A DNA stretch of 22,121 bases from a virus, in IMG/VR virus record IMGVR_UViG_3300031578_003737, positions 1 through 22,121 of that record. One strand, given 5' to 3'. Within the stretch, counting starts at the first letter, position 1, and each line of letters starts with the position of its first letter. The notes beneath the pieces were generated by a model. That model was not told the origin of the DNA. It worked only from the letters and a program-made list of their open reading frames with translations, and made no database searches. A program made the translations under genes and the position numbers. Positions 1 through 4,506 of the stretch are shown piece after piece.

Positions 1-167
1 TTTGTAATGTAGTATGGTTGATTGCTAACTATTGCGCGTGTGATGGTTGGTAGTTTGTCACCATAAGTTCTAACGAACTTATTGATGGCTCCACGCGCTT
101 TGCCATAATGCTCTATGGCTTCTGTCAAAAGTTCGCTACCATCTTTACGCTCTTTCTCGTTTAGCAC
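1..167 (-). CDS. Partial hypothetical protein, runs off left edge
   Basis: This leftward gene starts at a GTG (165-167) and stays open through 55 codons to the window edge, so only its N-terminus is visible. The start is chosen because a strong AGGAGG ribosome site lies seven bases before the GTG. The visible protein begins MLNEKERKDGSELLTEAIEH and continues with YGKARGAINKF and TITRAIVSNQPYYI segments. These look like alternating short helices and could be a helix-turn-helix, but no family is recognised. It follows the SWIM-protein gene (196-441) by 28 bases on the same strand and is probably co-transcribed with it. The competing long plus-strand frame over this region has no ribosome site and is treated as a shadow. 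Confidence 0.6.
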   Translation of the reverse strand, partial: MLNEKERKDGSELLTEAIEHYGKARGAINKFVRTYGDKLPTITRAIVSNQPYYIT

Positions 168-195
168 TTTGTTGCCTCCTGTTTTTGTTGTGGGA

Positions 196-441
196 CTAGA
201 ATCCCGCTGCGATTTTCAGTGCGAGTGCATGACTGCACAAGTGGTGAGAGTCGCTTCCATTGTGATTTCCCCAACGGCACGTACAATTGAATGCACCTTG
301 CATAGTGACCTGGCTTTGGTATGTTCCAGTATCACCCTGCACGGCACCATATGCAATGCCATTTTTGGGGTCAAATCGTGTGAGTGTTACACAATCTTTG
401 TCCAACAATCTACGTGCCTTTGCTTGTACGTGCTTGCTCAT
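196..441 (-). CDS. Small SWIM-type zinc-finger protein
   Basis: An 81-residue protein whose C-terminal third carries the SWIM zinc-binding pattern CxCx(n)CxH: Cys53-Thr-Cys55, then Cys69-Ser-His71. It is followed by a short hydrophobic helix (ALALKIAAGF), as is usual after the CxH of SWIM domains. SWIM domains are known to bind DNA or partner proteins in recombination-associated factors and transposases; here the domain is almost alone, so its role is unknown. The start is supported by an AGAGGAG site nine bases upstream, preceded by a CACACA tract seen before most neighbouring leftward genes. A terminator (481-508) lies just upstream, so expression needs read-through or a promoter not recognised here. 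No enzymatic residues are visible. Confidence 0.75.
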   Translation of the reverse strand: MSKHVQAKARRLLDKDCVTLTRFDPKNGIAYGAVQGDTGTYQSQVTMQGAFNCTCRWGNHNGSDSHHLCSHALALKIAAGF

Positions 442-480
442 GTGGCTGCTCCTCTTTGTGTGTGCAGAACATTTGTCTCA

Positions 481-508
481 ATAAAAAAGCCCTCTCCGAA
501 GAGAGGGC
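481..508 (-). terminator. Rho-independent terminator with UUCG loop
   Basis: Read leftward, GCCCTCTC pairs perfectly with GAGAGGGC (8 bp) around a TTCG loop. This gives the very stable C(UUCG)G tetraloop, and it is followed directly by TTTTTTAT. It lies about 30 bases beyond the stop of the gene at 537-830 and ends the 1267-to-537 leftward group. Confidence 0.9.
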
Positions 509-536
509 AAAAGATACGTATGAAGTTAGCGGTGTG

Positions 537-830
537 TCATAATTCTACTACCGTGATTGTAGTGCCTGGTATGTCACACATCCTTTCCAACATGCGTTTA
601 GCAATTGATGCAGCCTCGCACCATGATCTGCCACTACCTGCGTTGAACCAAAAGTTCAGGCGAAAACATCCCCATCGAATTGTGTTGCCAGGGCCAGGAT
701 GTTCATTACTAGAGTGCATACCATTCCGGAATTGTGGCTCGAATGTTCCACCACTCTTTTCGCCACCATCTCAGTAACCATATATTGGCTCTGGGAATGT
801 TACTGTTACTGCATATTGTTGATCGTTCAC
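537..830 (-). CDS. Hypothetical protein with an in-frame TGA at codon 20
   Basis: Reading leftward from a GTG at 828-830 there is an AGGAG site eight bases upstream with the CA-rich leader seen before neighbouring genes. The frame encodes 19 residues (MNDQQYAVTVTFPEPIYGY), meets TGA at 771-773, then continues open for 77 more codons to a second TGA at 537-539. The part after the first stop (GGEKSGGTFEPQF..., NTIRWGCFRLNFWFNAGSGR) looks like normal protein. Its only ATG (717-719, a 60-residue product) has just a weak ribosome site. The simplest reading is one 97-codon gene broken by a nonsense mutation or sequencing error. TGA recoding or suppression is the alternative. Other genes in the window stop at TGA, so general recoding is unlikely. 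No family recognised. Confidence 0.5.
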
Positions 831-858
831 TGTGTTGCTCCTTGTGTGTTTGTGCATT

Positions 859-1023
859 TCACCATGTGCCAAACAGCGTTACGAATACCCCCTCAAATAA
901 CCAGCTGCATACTTTGGTTAGCCAGAGAATGTGTACGCCATTGTAGTGTAGCACTGGTAGTATGTAGCTAGCAAGTTGGCCCAACAGTAAATACGTGCTG
1001 ATTGCGTGTCCTATCCTACGCAT
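859..1023 (-). CDS. Small membrane protein, 54 aa
   Basis: A 54-residue leftward gene starting MRRIGHAISTYLLLGQLASY and ending FGTW before TGA at 859-861. The start has an AAGGAG site about eight bases upstream and the ACACACATA leader typical of this gene group. The protein is rich in Leu, Val, Ile, Trp and Phe. One hydrophobic helix spans about residues 8-25 and another about 30-52, with positive charges at the extreme N-terminus. It could therefore be a one- or two-pass inner-membrane protein, for example a superinfection-exclusion or holin-like factor, but there is no family evidence for either. The next gene begins 29 bases downstream. Confidence 0.6.
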   Translation of the reverse strand: MRRIGHAISTYLLLGQLASYILPVLHYNGVHILWLTKVCSWLFEGVFVTLFGTW

Positions 1024-1051
1024 TGTTATTCTCCTTATGTATGTGTGTGTA

Positions 1052-1267
1052 CTACGCGTGAAAGGCTCTCATGCACTGAATGCAGCAGAATGTTTCTCTT
1101 TGCCAGTTTATCCACCCTATGAGAGAATCATCGTTGCGTATGCCATATCGAAACGCGCCACCTTTTGCACGTTCGTTGCCACACCATGCACAATTGGCAT
1201 TGTGCTCTACTTTGCGCATGATGCAGAAACGGCCAAATGGATCGTGTGATACTTCTGTTGATTGCAT
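1052..1267 (-). CDS. Small protein with paired Cys motifs (zinc-ribbon-like)
   Basis: A 71-residue protein starting MQSTEVSHDPFGRF. Two cysteine pairs, Cys26-x2-Cys29 (CAWC) and Cys62-x2-Cys65 (CIQC), form a CxxC-x32-CxxC arrangement typical of a zinc ribbon, with a Trp-rich stretch (GWINWQRETF) before the second knuckle. The ATG at 1265-1267 is chosen over longer in-frame starts because AAGGAG lies nine bases upstream, behind the same CACACATA leader as neighbouring genes. Zinc ribbons of this size in phages often bind nucleic acid or a host protein; the specific role here is unknown. It is the first gene downstream, in the leftward direction, of the repeat-rich block at 1302-1383, whose sites could control it. 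Confidence 0.65.
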   Translation of the reverse strand: MQSTEVSHDPFGRFCIMRKVEHNANCAWCGNERAKGGAFRYGIRNDDSLIGWINWQRETFCCIQCMRAFHA

Positions 1268-1301
1268 TGCAATTCTCCTTATATGTGTGTGGGAAAAGCC
1301 C

Positions 1302-1383
1302 CAACGCAAAGTGTATAAGCAAACAAGTGTACAAGCAAACAGGTGCATAAGCGTGTTGCTGGCTGCTTATACACTTTGCGTTG
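1302..1383. repeat. Iteron-like array within a 19-bp inverted repeat
   Basis: CAACGCAAAGTGTATAAGC at 1302-1320 is repeated exactly in inverted orientation at 1365-1383, with 44 bases between. Starting inside the left arm, an AGTGTATAAGC-AAACA unit recurs three times at 16-bp spacing: AGTGTATAAGC, AGTGTACAAGC, GGTGCATAAGC. The right arm supplies a fourth, inverted copy. The ordered spacing points to multiple binding sites for one protein, as in origin iterons or operators. Confidence 0.75.
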
Positions 1384-1651
1384 TCGCCTTTCGTTTCGTT
1401 CTCTAATAGATTGCACGTATATGCTTTCGTTTTACTTGTACGTATACTAGAATTCGGGTATCACATGCTTATCGTGGTTGGTTCTCTTTTGTTGCTGTCT
1501 ACGTCCATTTACACAAAAGTTATGATTACTTATTGCGTAACTACGAATTCGCATTATATGCTCGCTCTTAGATATTATATTTCTCTGTTGCAGGGTCAGG
1601 CTCTGTATTACACAAGAAAATGTAGTGTTCTTTACAAACTTTAATAATGAA

Positions 1652-1670
1652 TGTACCATTTTATGGTACA
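1652..1670. promoter_or_regulatory. Perfect palindrome, operator-like
   Basis: TGTACCAT and ATGGTACA form a perfect 8-bp inverted repeat around TTT, inside the gene-free block. The size and symmetry fit a dimeric repressor site. No T-run follows, so it is not a terminator. Confidence 0.4.
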
Positions 1671-1710
1671 CAGCAACACACAGCCTGCAAAAGAGATATA
1701 TAATATATAA

Positions 1711-1737
1711 TACTAATACTAATACTAATACTAATAC
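1711..1737. repeat. TACTAA hexanucleotide microsatellite
   Basis: Four perfect tandem copies of TACTAA plus a partial fifth follow directly on an AT-rich stretch with two overlapping TATAAT hexamers. It is noncoding on both strands. It could be a DNA-unwinding element or a length-variable spacer. Confidence 0.8.
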
Positions 1738-1811
1738 CTTTACTTATAGGCTTTCACTTTGCCCTGAAACAATTTGTGACCTCAAAAGGGTTTTCGACAT
1801 AAAAACCACTT

Positions 1812-1842
1812 ATAGGGGCTGACGGATTAGCCCCTATTTTTT
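1812..1842 (+). terminator. Hairpin terminator, stronger on the plus strand
   Basis: ATAGGGGCT (1812-1820) pairs with AGCCCCTAT (1829-1837) around an 8-base loop and is followed by six Ts on the plus strand. No plus-strand gene precedes it, so it either ends an unrecognised noncoding transcript or works leftward, where the T-run (GGTTTTTA) is offset by four bases. Confidence 0.65.
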
Positions 1843-1911
1843 GTGCTCGCGGTTTCTTGCCGTTGTGTGTGGTGTTGCCCATAATTCTGGTGCTGGCCTT
1901 TGCTTTGCATC

Positions 1912-1942
1912 AAAAAAGCCTACTCTTGCGAGTAGGCTTTTT
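1912..1942 (-). terminator. Bidirectional hairpin terminator
   Basis: GCCTACTC (1918-1925) and GAGTAGGC (1930-1937) form an 8-bp stem with a 4-base loop, flanked by A6 on the left and T5 on the right. It can therefore terminate in both directions. It lies 20 bases past the stop of the leftward gene at 1963-2082. Confidence 0.88.
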
Positions 1943-1962
1943 GTGCTTGCGGTTTGTTGTGG

Positions 1963-2082
1963 TTATCGGCGCGTCACCTTGCGATGATTGCGCTTGCAAC
2001 ATGCCAAGCATATCTGGTGCTTTGTTGGCGTCACGATCATCGTGTGACCGCATTGTTCACACTTGCGCTCGTATGTCTCCAT
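1963..2082 (-). CDS. Tiny zinc-knuckle protein, 39 aa
   Basis: A 39-residue leftward gene starting METYERKCEQCGHTMIV. It carries Cys8-x2-Cys11 and Cys25-x2-Cys28(-Cys29), a CxxC-x13-CxxC zinc-ribbon spacing, followed by a very basic tail (KRNHRKVTRR) that could contact nucleic acid. The start has GAGGAG about eight bases upstream, preceded by the CACACA leader shared with its neighbours. The gene before it (2106-2435) ends 23 bases upstream and also has a zinc ribbon. A strong terminator follows the stop. The function is unknown; a small transcription-modulating or host-interacting protein is plausible but unproven. Confidence 0.65.
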   Translation of the reverse strand: METYERKCEQCGHTMIVTPTKHQICLACCKRNHRKVTRR

Positions 2083-2105
2083 GTCAGTTCTCCTCATGTG
2101 TGTGG

Positions 2106-2435
2106 CTATTGCGAATTGTCGCTATACCAACAGGTCAAGCAATGTGGGCAATGCAGCGTCAAGTAGGCCCTCCGACTTTGCAAACGTGATACCATATTCT
2201 CTCCAAAATCCTGGCCGCAGGCTTGGCAGTGATACTTGCCGTTGGGCAAGCCCACCACGGCAAACATGGGCAGCTGATCGTATCCTGGCCTGGCCGGTTT
2301 GCATGATTGTATTCTTGCCGTCAGATATGCTATCACGTCTGCCAGGGCAGCCAGGGGATACACCTTCCCGTCATACTCGCGCCTGGCCGTTTGCAAGGCC
2401 AAGCGCAAAGCTCGCATTTTGACTGTATCAGCCAT
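2106..2435 (-). CDS. Hypothetical protein with C-terminal zinc ribbon
   Basis: A 109-residue protein starting MADTVKMRALRLALQ. The first 45 residues look helical (RLALQTARREYDG, LADVIAYLTARIQ). The C-terminal third has Cys70-x2-Cys73 (CQAC) and Cys96-x2-Cys99 (CPHC), a four-cysteine zinc ribbon. The ATG at 2433-2435 is preferred over an upstream in-frame start because AGGAG lies nine bases before it. Its leader lacks the CACACA tract seen elsewhere and instead contains a long hairpin (2454-2492). With the 1267 and 2082 genes it makes three paired-Cys proteins in one leftward cluster. No family recognised; a nucleic-acid-binding role is inferred only from the zinc ribbon. Confidence 0.65.
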   Translation of the reverse strand: MADTVKMRALRLALQTARREYDGKVYPLAALADVIAYLTARIQSCKPARPGYDQLPMFAVVGLPNGKYHCQACGQDFGENMVSRLQSRRAYLTLHCPHCLTCWYSDNSQ

Positions 2436-2453
2436 GCTCTTTACTCCTGACAA

Positions 2454-2492
2454 GCGCAAAACCCTGAAGCTTATGCGTCAGGGCTTTTGCGC
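2454..2492 (-). terminator. Long hairpin with T/A-rich arms between leftward genes
   Basis: GCGCAAAA-CCCTGA pairs with TCAGGG-c-TTTTGCGC, about 14 bp with a single bulge, around a 10-base loop. In either direction CCCTGA/TCAGGG is followed by TTTT, so it can act as a bidirectional terminator or attenuator between the genes at 2517-2882 and 2106-2435. Confidence 0.65.
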
Positions 2493-2516
2493 GAGACTAT
2501 TCAGTTGTTGGCCCGG

Positions 2517-2882
2517 CTATTCGAGAGTGACGGCTCCTACGTCCAGAATGTCAGTTGCGCTTGCAGCTATCGCCGTGAGGAGGTGAGTATTAGCCCATGC
2601 CTCTGCTACGGTGTTGTTGTCGTCAGACGCCTGATCGACAACCGTCCGCCACATTCTCACCGCGTCATTTTCTAGAGCACTATCCTGGCGCTCCTGCGCG
2701 ACGCGCTCGACATACTTGACGATGTCCAGTACAGAATAGACAAGTGTTCCATCCTTCAGCTTACCGCACCGGATACCATTCTCTTTCGCCCAGTCGGGCT
2801 TCAGGAGGGCAACCGCATGGCTACCAACGAGTAGGCCTTTGGCCTTCTTGCTATTCACGAAACGATCAGCTTTACCTGGCAT
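2517..2882 (-). CDS. Hypothetical protein, 121 aa
   Basis: A leftward gene starting MPGKADRFVNSKKAKGLLVG. The ATG at 2880-2882 is chosen because AAGGAG lies about ten bases upstream with a CACACA tract behind it; the longer in-frame start upstream has no such site. The N-terminal third is basic and the rest is helical. The segment GTLVYSVLDIVKYVERVAQE resembles the wing and recognition helix of small winged-helix or excisionase-type proteins, but this is weak. The C-terminus (LLTAIAASATDILDVGAVTLE) is Ala-rich and uncharged. No family recognised. It follows the 2942-3181 gene by 59 bases and is probably transcribed from the 3279-3307 promoter. Confidence 0.65.
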   Translation of the reverse strand: MPGKADRFVNSKKAKGLLVGSHAVALLKPDWAKENGIRCGKLKDGTLVYSVLDIVKYVERVAQERQDSALENDAVRMWRTVVDQASDDNNTVAEAWANTHLLTAIAASATDILDVGAVTLE

Positions 2883-2941
2883 TGTACGTACTCCTTGCTG
2901 CGAATGTGTGCGGGTGACCATAGACGCTGAGACCGGATCAT

Positions 2942-3181
2942 TCACATAAACACACTCCTTCGATATTCCACACCGGCAGCTTCTATCATGCGCTTGATAG
3001 CGTCATTGTCAAAGCATATCTCTGCCGGTGTGGTATCCAGTTCATCGAGTGCTCGCAGGACGTTGTTTCGCGCATTGACTGCTGCGCGCGAGACGTAACC
3101 CCCTGATCCATAATCCTTTGCTATCTCGATAATCATATCGAGCGCATTGACTGCCGTTTGCAGTTCCTCTATTGCCGTCAT
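2942..3181 (-). CDS. Hypothetical small helical protein, 79 aa
   Basis: First gene of the leftward group, starting MTAIEELQTAVNALDMIIEI and ending EYRRSVFM. It looks mostly alpha-helical, with helices at about residues 2-23 and 32-52 joined by a glycine-rich turn (YGSGGYV). The ATG at 3179-3181 has AAGGAG about nine bases upstream, directly behind twelve CA dinucleotides (3196-3219 on the complement). Longer frames that translate this CA run as a His-Thr repeat are artefacts. A near-consensus promoter (3279-3307) with an overlapping palindrome sits about 100 bases upstream. The position nearest the promoter suggests early expression. No family recognised. Confidence 0.65.
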   Translation of the reverse strand: MTAIEELQTAVNALDMIIEIAKDYGSGGYVSRAAVNARNNVLRALDELDTTPAEICFDNDAIKRMIEAAGVEYRRSVFM

Positions 3182-3195
3182 TGTAGCATCTCCTT

Positions 3196-3219
3196 TGTGT
3201 GTGTGTGTGTGTGTGTGTG
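3196..3219. repeat. (TG)12 dinucleotide microsatellite
   Basis: Twelve perfect TG units, read as (CA)12 in the leftward transcript, end directly against the AAGGAG ribosome site of the 2942-3181 gene. The tract therefore lies in the 5' leader, not in a protein. Confidence 0.9.
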
Positions 3220-3278
3220 GCACATATGTTATCGGCAATTCTGCGCCACACTTTACTTGTTGGCCTTGCCGTGACTCC

Positions 3279-3307
3279 AGTATAGCACAACTCGCACCAC
3301 TTGTCAA
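3279..3307 (-). promoter_or_regulatory. Leftward sigma70-type promoter
   Basis: On the minus strand TTGACA (complement of 3302-3307) and TATACT (complement of 3279-3284) are separated by exactly 17 bp, one mismatch from the full consensus. A 15-bp palindrome, CCACTTGTCAAGTGG (3297-3311), covers the -35 box and would let a bound dimer block polymerase. It should drive the genes from 3181 leftward. Confidence 0.85.
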
Positions 3308-3517
3308 GTGGCAGTTTCAGACGTATAGGGCAAGGTGCGTGTGTGAGCACACCCTGGCTAGCCTGCGTGTGATCCTCTTGTGGCCACAACATGAAGACGT
3401 ATCCCAGCGAAAGTGGGGGGCCACTCTCCATACACTTTTGCGATACTAGAATACCCTCCACCAAAAAGTGGTGTGTTCATGTTACTTTTGTGTCAGCGTA
3501 CACATCAACGTATGATA

Positions 3518-3546
3518 TTGACAGCAGAAAATGTTCGTGCTATAAT
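3518..3546 (+). promoter_or_regulatory. Rightward consensus sigma70 promoter
   Basis: TTGACA (3518-3523), a 17-bp spacer and TATAAT (3541-3546) match the full sigma70 consensus. Transcription would begin near 3553, about 50 bases before the 3606 gene, and could run through the whole rightward operon, since no strong terminator is evident to the right edge. Confidence 0.9.
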
Positions 3547-3605
3547 GGTGTGATAGAAAGAAGGGGAAATATATCGTCTGCAACGGAGTAAGGGATAAAA
3601 CATCC

Positions 3606-4271
3606 GTGGTCAAACTTCCGTCTCCCGCTGAGAGCTTCCCCCTGGAAAAGTACCAGGAGTTTCTGGATGCCCTTCGCATTAGAGCTTCACAGCAACCAGT
3701 TGCTCCAGTTGCACCAGTTATAGTTATCGAAAATAGTGAGCACAAGCAAGCTATCTTCAATTGTCTCGCAAACAATTGGAGTGCGGGAAGAATTCATGCT
3801 TACCTGTTGCAAACTGTGCAAGTTGATATTCCAACAGCAGCTATACAACAGTACCGCGATAGCTTAGATAAAGACGCCTTTCTCCCTATTTCTTTTCTTC
3901 AAAGCAAGTTTAAAGAGTTAGACATAGAGGTTGATGCAATCGGTGAGCTTGCACGTTTATTGAAACTGAAAGCAGAACGTTTGGACATGGCCCTCTTCCT
4001 TGAAAGCGTCACATTCCCTTTACATTCTATCGTAGATCAGCAATTGCGCGAATATTGGGATTTACTCAAAGAGTACCTTGCGATTCAGAAGGGGCTTGGT
4101 TTCTTTGCTGTGGACACTGTAAGTAACGCTAGCCTACAGAATGTACTGCCAGCTAATATGCCACCAGGTGAGATACCATCTATTAGACATTTGTTGGAAT
4201 TAAGAATAATCTCCGAGAAAGCACCGCGCCGCCAAGAACCAATTGATGCTGATGTAAAGGTGCTTACATGA
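3606..4271 (+). CDS. Hypothetical protein with HTH-like segment; possible small terminase or DNA-binding role
   Basis: A 221-residue first gene of the rightward operon, with a GTG start at 3606. GGAG and AGGG lie 10-18 bases upstream, so the ribosome site is weak. A Pro/Ala-rich linker (PVAPVAPVIV, residues 31-40) precedes a region at about residues 45-88 (KQAIFNCLANNWSAGRIHAYL, DIPTAAIQQYRDSL). That region follows the spacing of helix-turn-helix segments in which a short loop joins 'which site' and 'recognition' helices; similar segments occur in small terminase subunits. The rest is helical with Leu-rich stretches (IGELARLLKLKAERLDMAL, REYWDLLKEYLAIQKGL). TerL lies 5 kb downstream, so a small-terminase assignment is only a guess from architecture. 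The stop overlaps the start region of the next gene. Confidence 0.7.
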   Translation: MVKLPSPAESFPLEKYQEFLDALRIRASQQPVAPVAPVIVIENSEHKQAIFNCLANNWSAGRIHAYLLQTVQVDIPTAAIQQYRDSLDKDAFLPISFLQSKFKELDIEVDAIGELARLLKLKAERLDMALFLESVTFPLHSIVDQQLREYWDLLKEYLAIQKGLGFFAVDTVSNASLQNVLPANMPPGEIPSIRHLLELRIISEKAPRRQEPIDADVKVLT

Positions 4272-4272
4272 A

Positions 4273-4506
4273 ATGCGAAGGAGATACATTAGAAGGGGTA
4301 AGTGTAATCGGTGTGGATGGTGTTGCATAAAAGAGGGGTGTGAGCATTTGGCTTGGAATGGAAATATCGCAGTCTGTGAAATCTATGAAAGCAGATTTGA
4401 TCGCTGTAAATGGTTCCCACAAGCACCGCCTATATTGATTGATAAATGTGGGTACTACTTTCTTGATACTTGGGATGATAGAGTCGTTGGAGCCAGAGAG
4501 GTCTAA
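4273..4506 (+). CDS. YkgJ-like cysteine-cluster protein
   Basis: A 77-residue protein with eight cysteines, beginning with a basic N-terminus. Residues 11-23 form C-x2-C-x2-CC-x4-C (Cys11, 14, 17, 18, 23), with later Cys35, Cys45 and Cys59 in a CKWFP...KCGYYF context. The CxxCxxCC start and the later Cys spacing resemble the YkgJ/UPF0153 cysteine-cluster family, thought to bind zinc or an iron-sulfur centre; its biochemical role is not established. The ATG starts two bases after the previous stop, with no clear ribosome site, so translation is probably coupled. The stop overlaps the ATG of the next gene (TAATG). It is unusual to find this family at the head of phage structural genes. Confidence 0.7.
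   Translation: MRRRYIRRGKCNRCGWCCIKEGCEHLAWNGNIAVCEIYESRFDRCKWFPQAPPILIDKCGYYFLDTWDDRVVGAREV

Larger units (their letters stand above)
1268..1962. other. Gene-free AT-rich block with repeats; possible origin or control region
   Basis: About 700 bases hold no convincing gene on either strand; the open frames here lack ribosome sites and protein-like composition. It contains a 16-bp-period repeat array inside a 19-bp inverted repeat (1302-1383), a TGTACCAT-ttt-ATGGTACA palindrome (1652-1670), an AT-rich stretch with overlapping TATAAT hexamers (1697-1711), a TACTAA microsatellite (1711-1737), and two hairpin terminators (1812-1842, 1912-1942). Repeated binding sites next to a low-melting tract are typical of initiator-dependent phage replication origins. 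They also fit a multi-operator promoter for the leftward genes at 1267, 1023 and 830. No replication protein gene is seen nearby. Confidence 0.5.
3182..3605. promoter_or_regulatory. Divergent intergenic control region
   Basis: About 420 bases separate the leftward and rightward gene groups with no credible gene inside. They contain a leftward promoter (3279-3307), a rightward promoter (3518-3546), a (TG)12 tract (3196-3219) in the leftward leader, and palindromes: CCACTTGTCAAGTGG at 3297-3311 over the leftward -35, TTGTGGCCACAA at 3378-3389, and AGTGG-gggg-CCACT at 3412-3425. The arrangement resembles a phage early/late or lysis/lysogeny switch, but no repressor gene is recognised in the window. 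Confidence 0.7.

Noticed and set aside
115-777. 220-residue plus-strand open frame
   Set aside because: It has no ribosome site and unusual Cys-rich composition, and it lies opposite leftward genes with good ribosome sites and zinc motifs.
537-830. Genome-wide reassignment of TGA to Trp
   Set aside because: TerL and several other genes end at TGA, and reading through would give nonsense extensions; only this gene shows the pattern.
1447-1671. 74-residue leftward frame in the gene-free block
   Set aside because: It has no ribosome site, AT-driven composition, and contains the 1652-1670 palindrome.
1711-1737. TACTAA repeats as a CRISPR array
   Set aside because: The units are 6 bp with no spacers, so this is a microsatellite.
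3042-3464. Long leftward frames with a His-Thr repeat
   Set aside because: The His-Thr run is just the translated (CA)n leader; the ribosome site directly after it marks the 3181 start.
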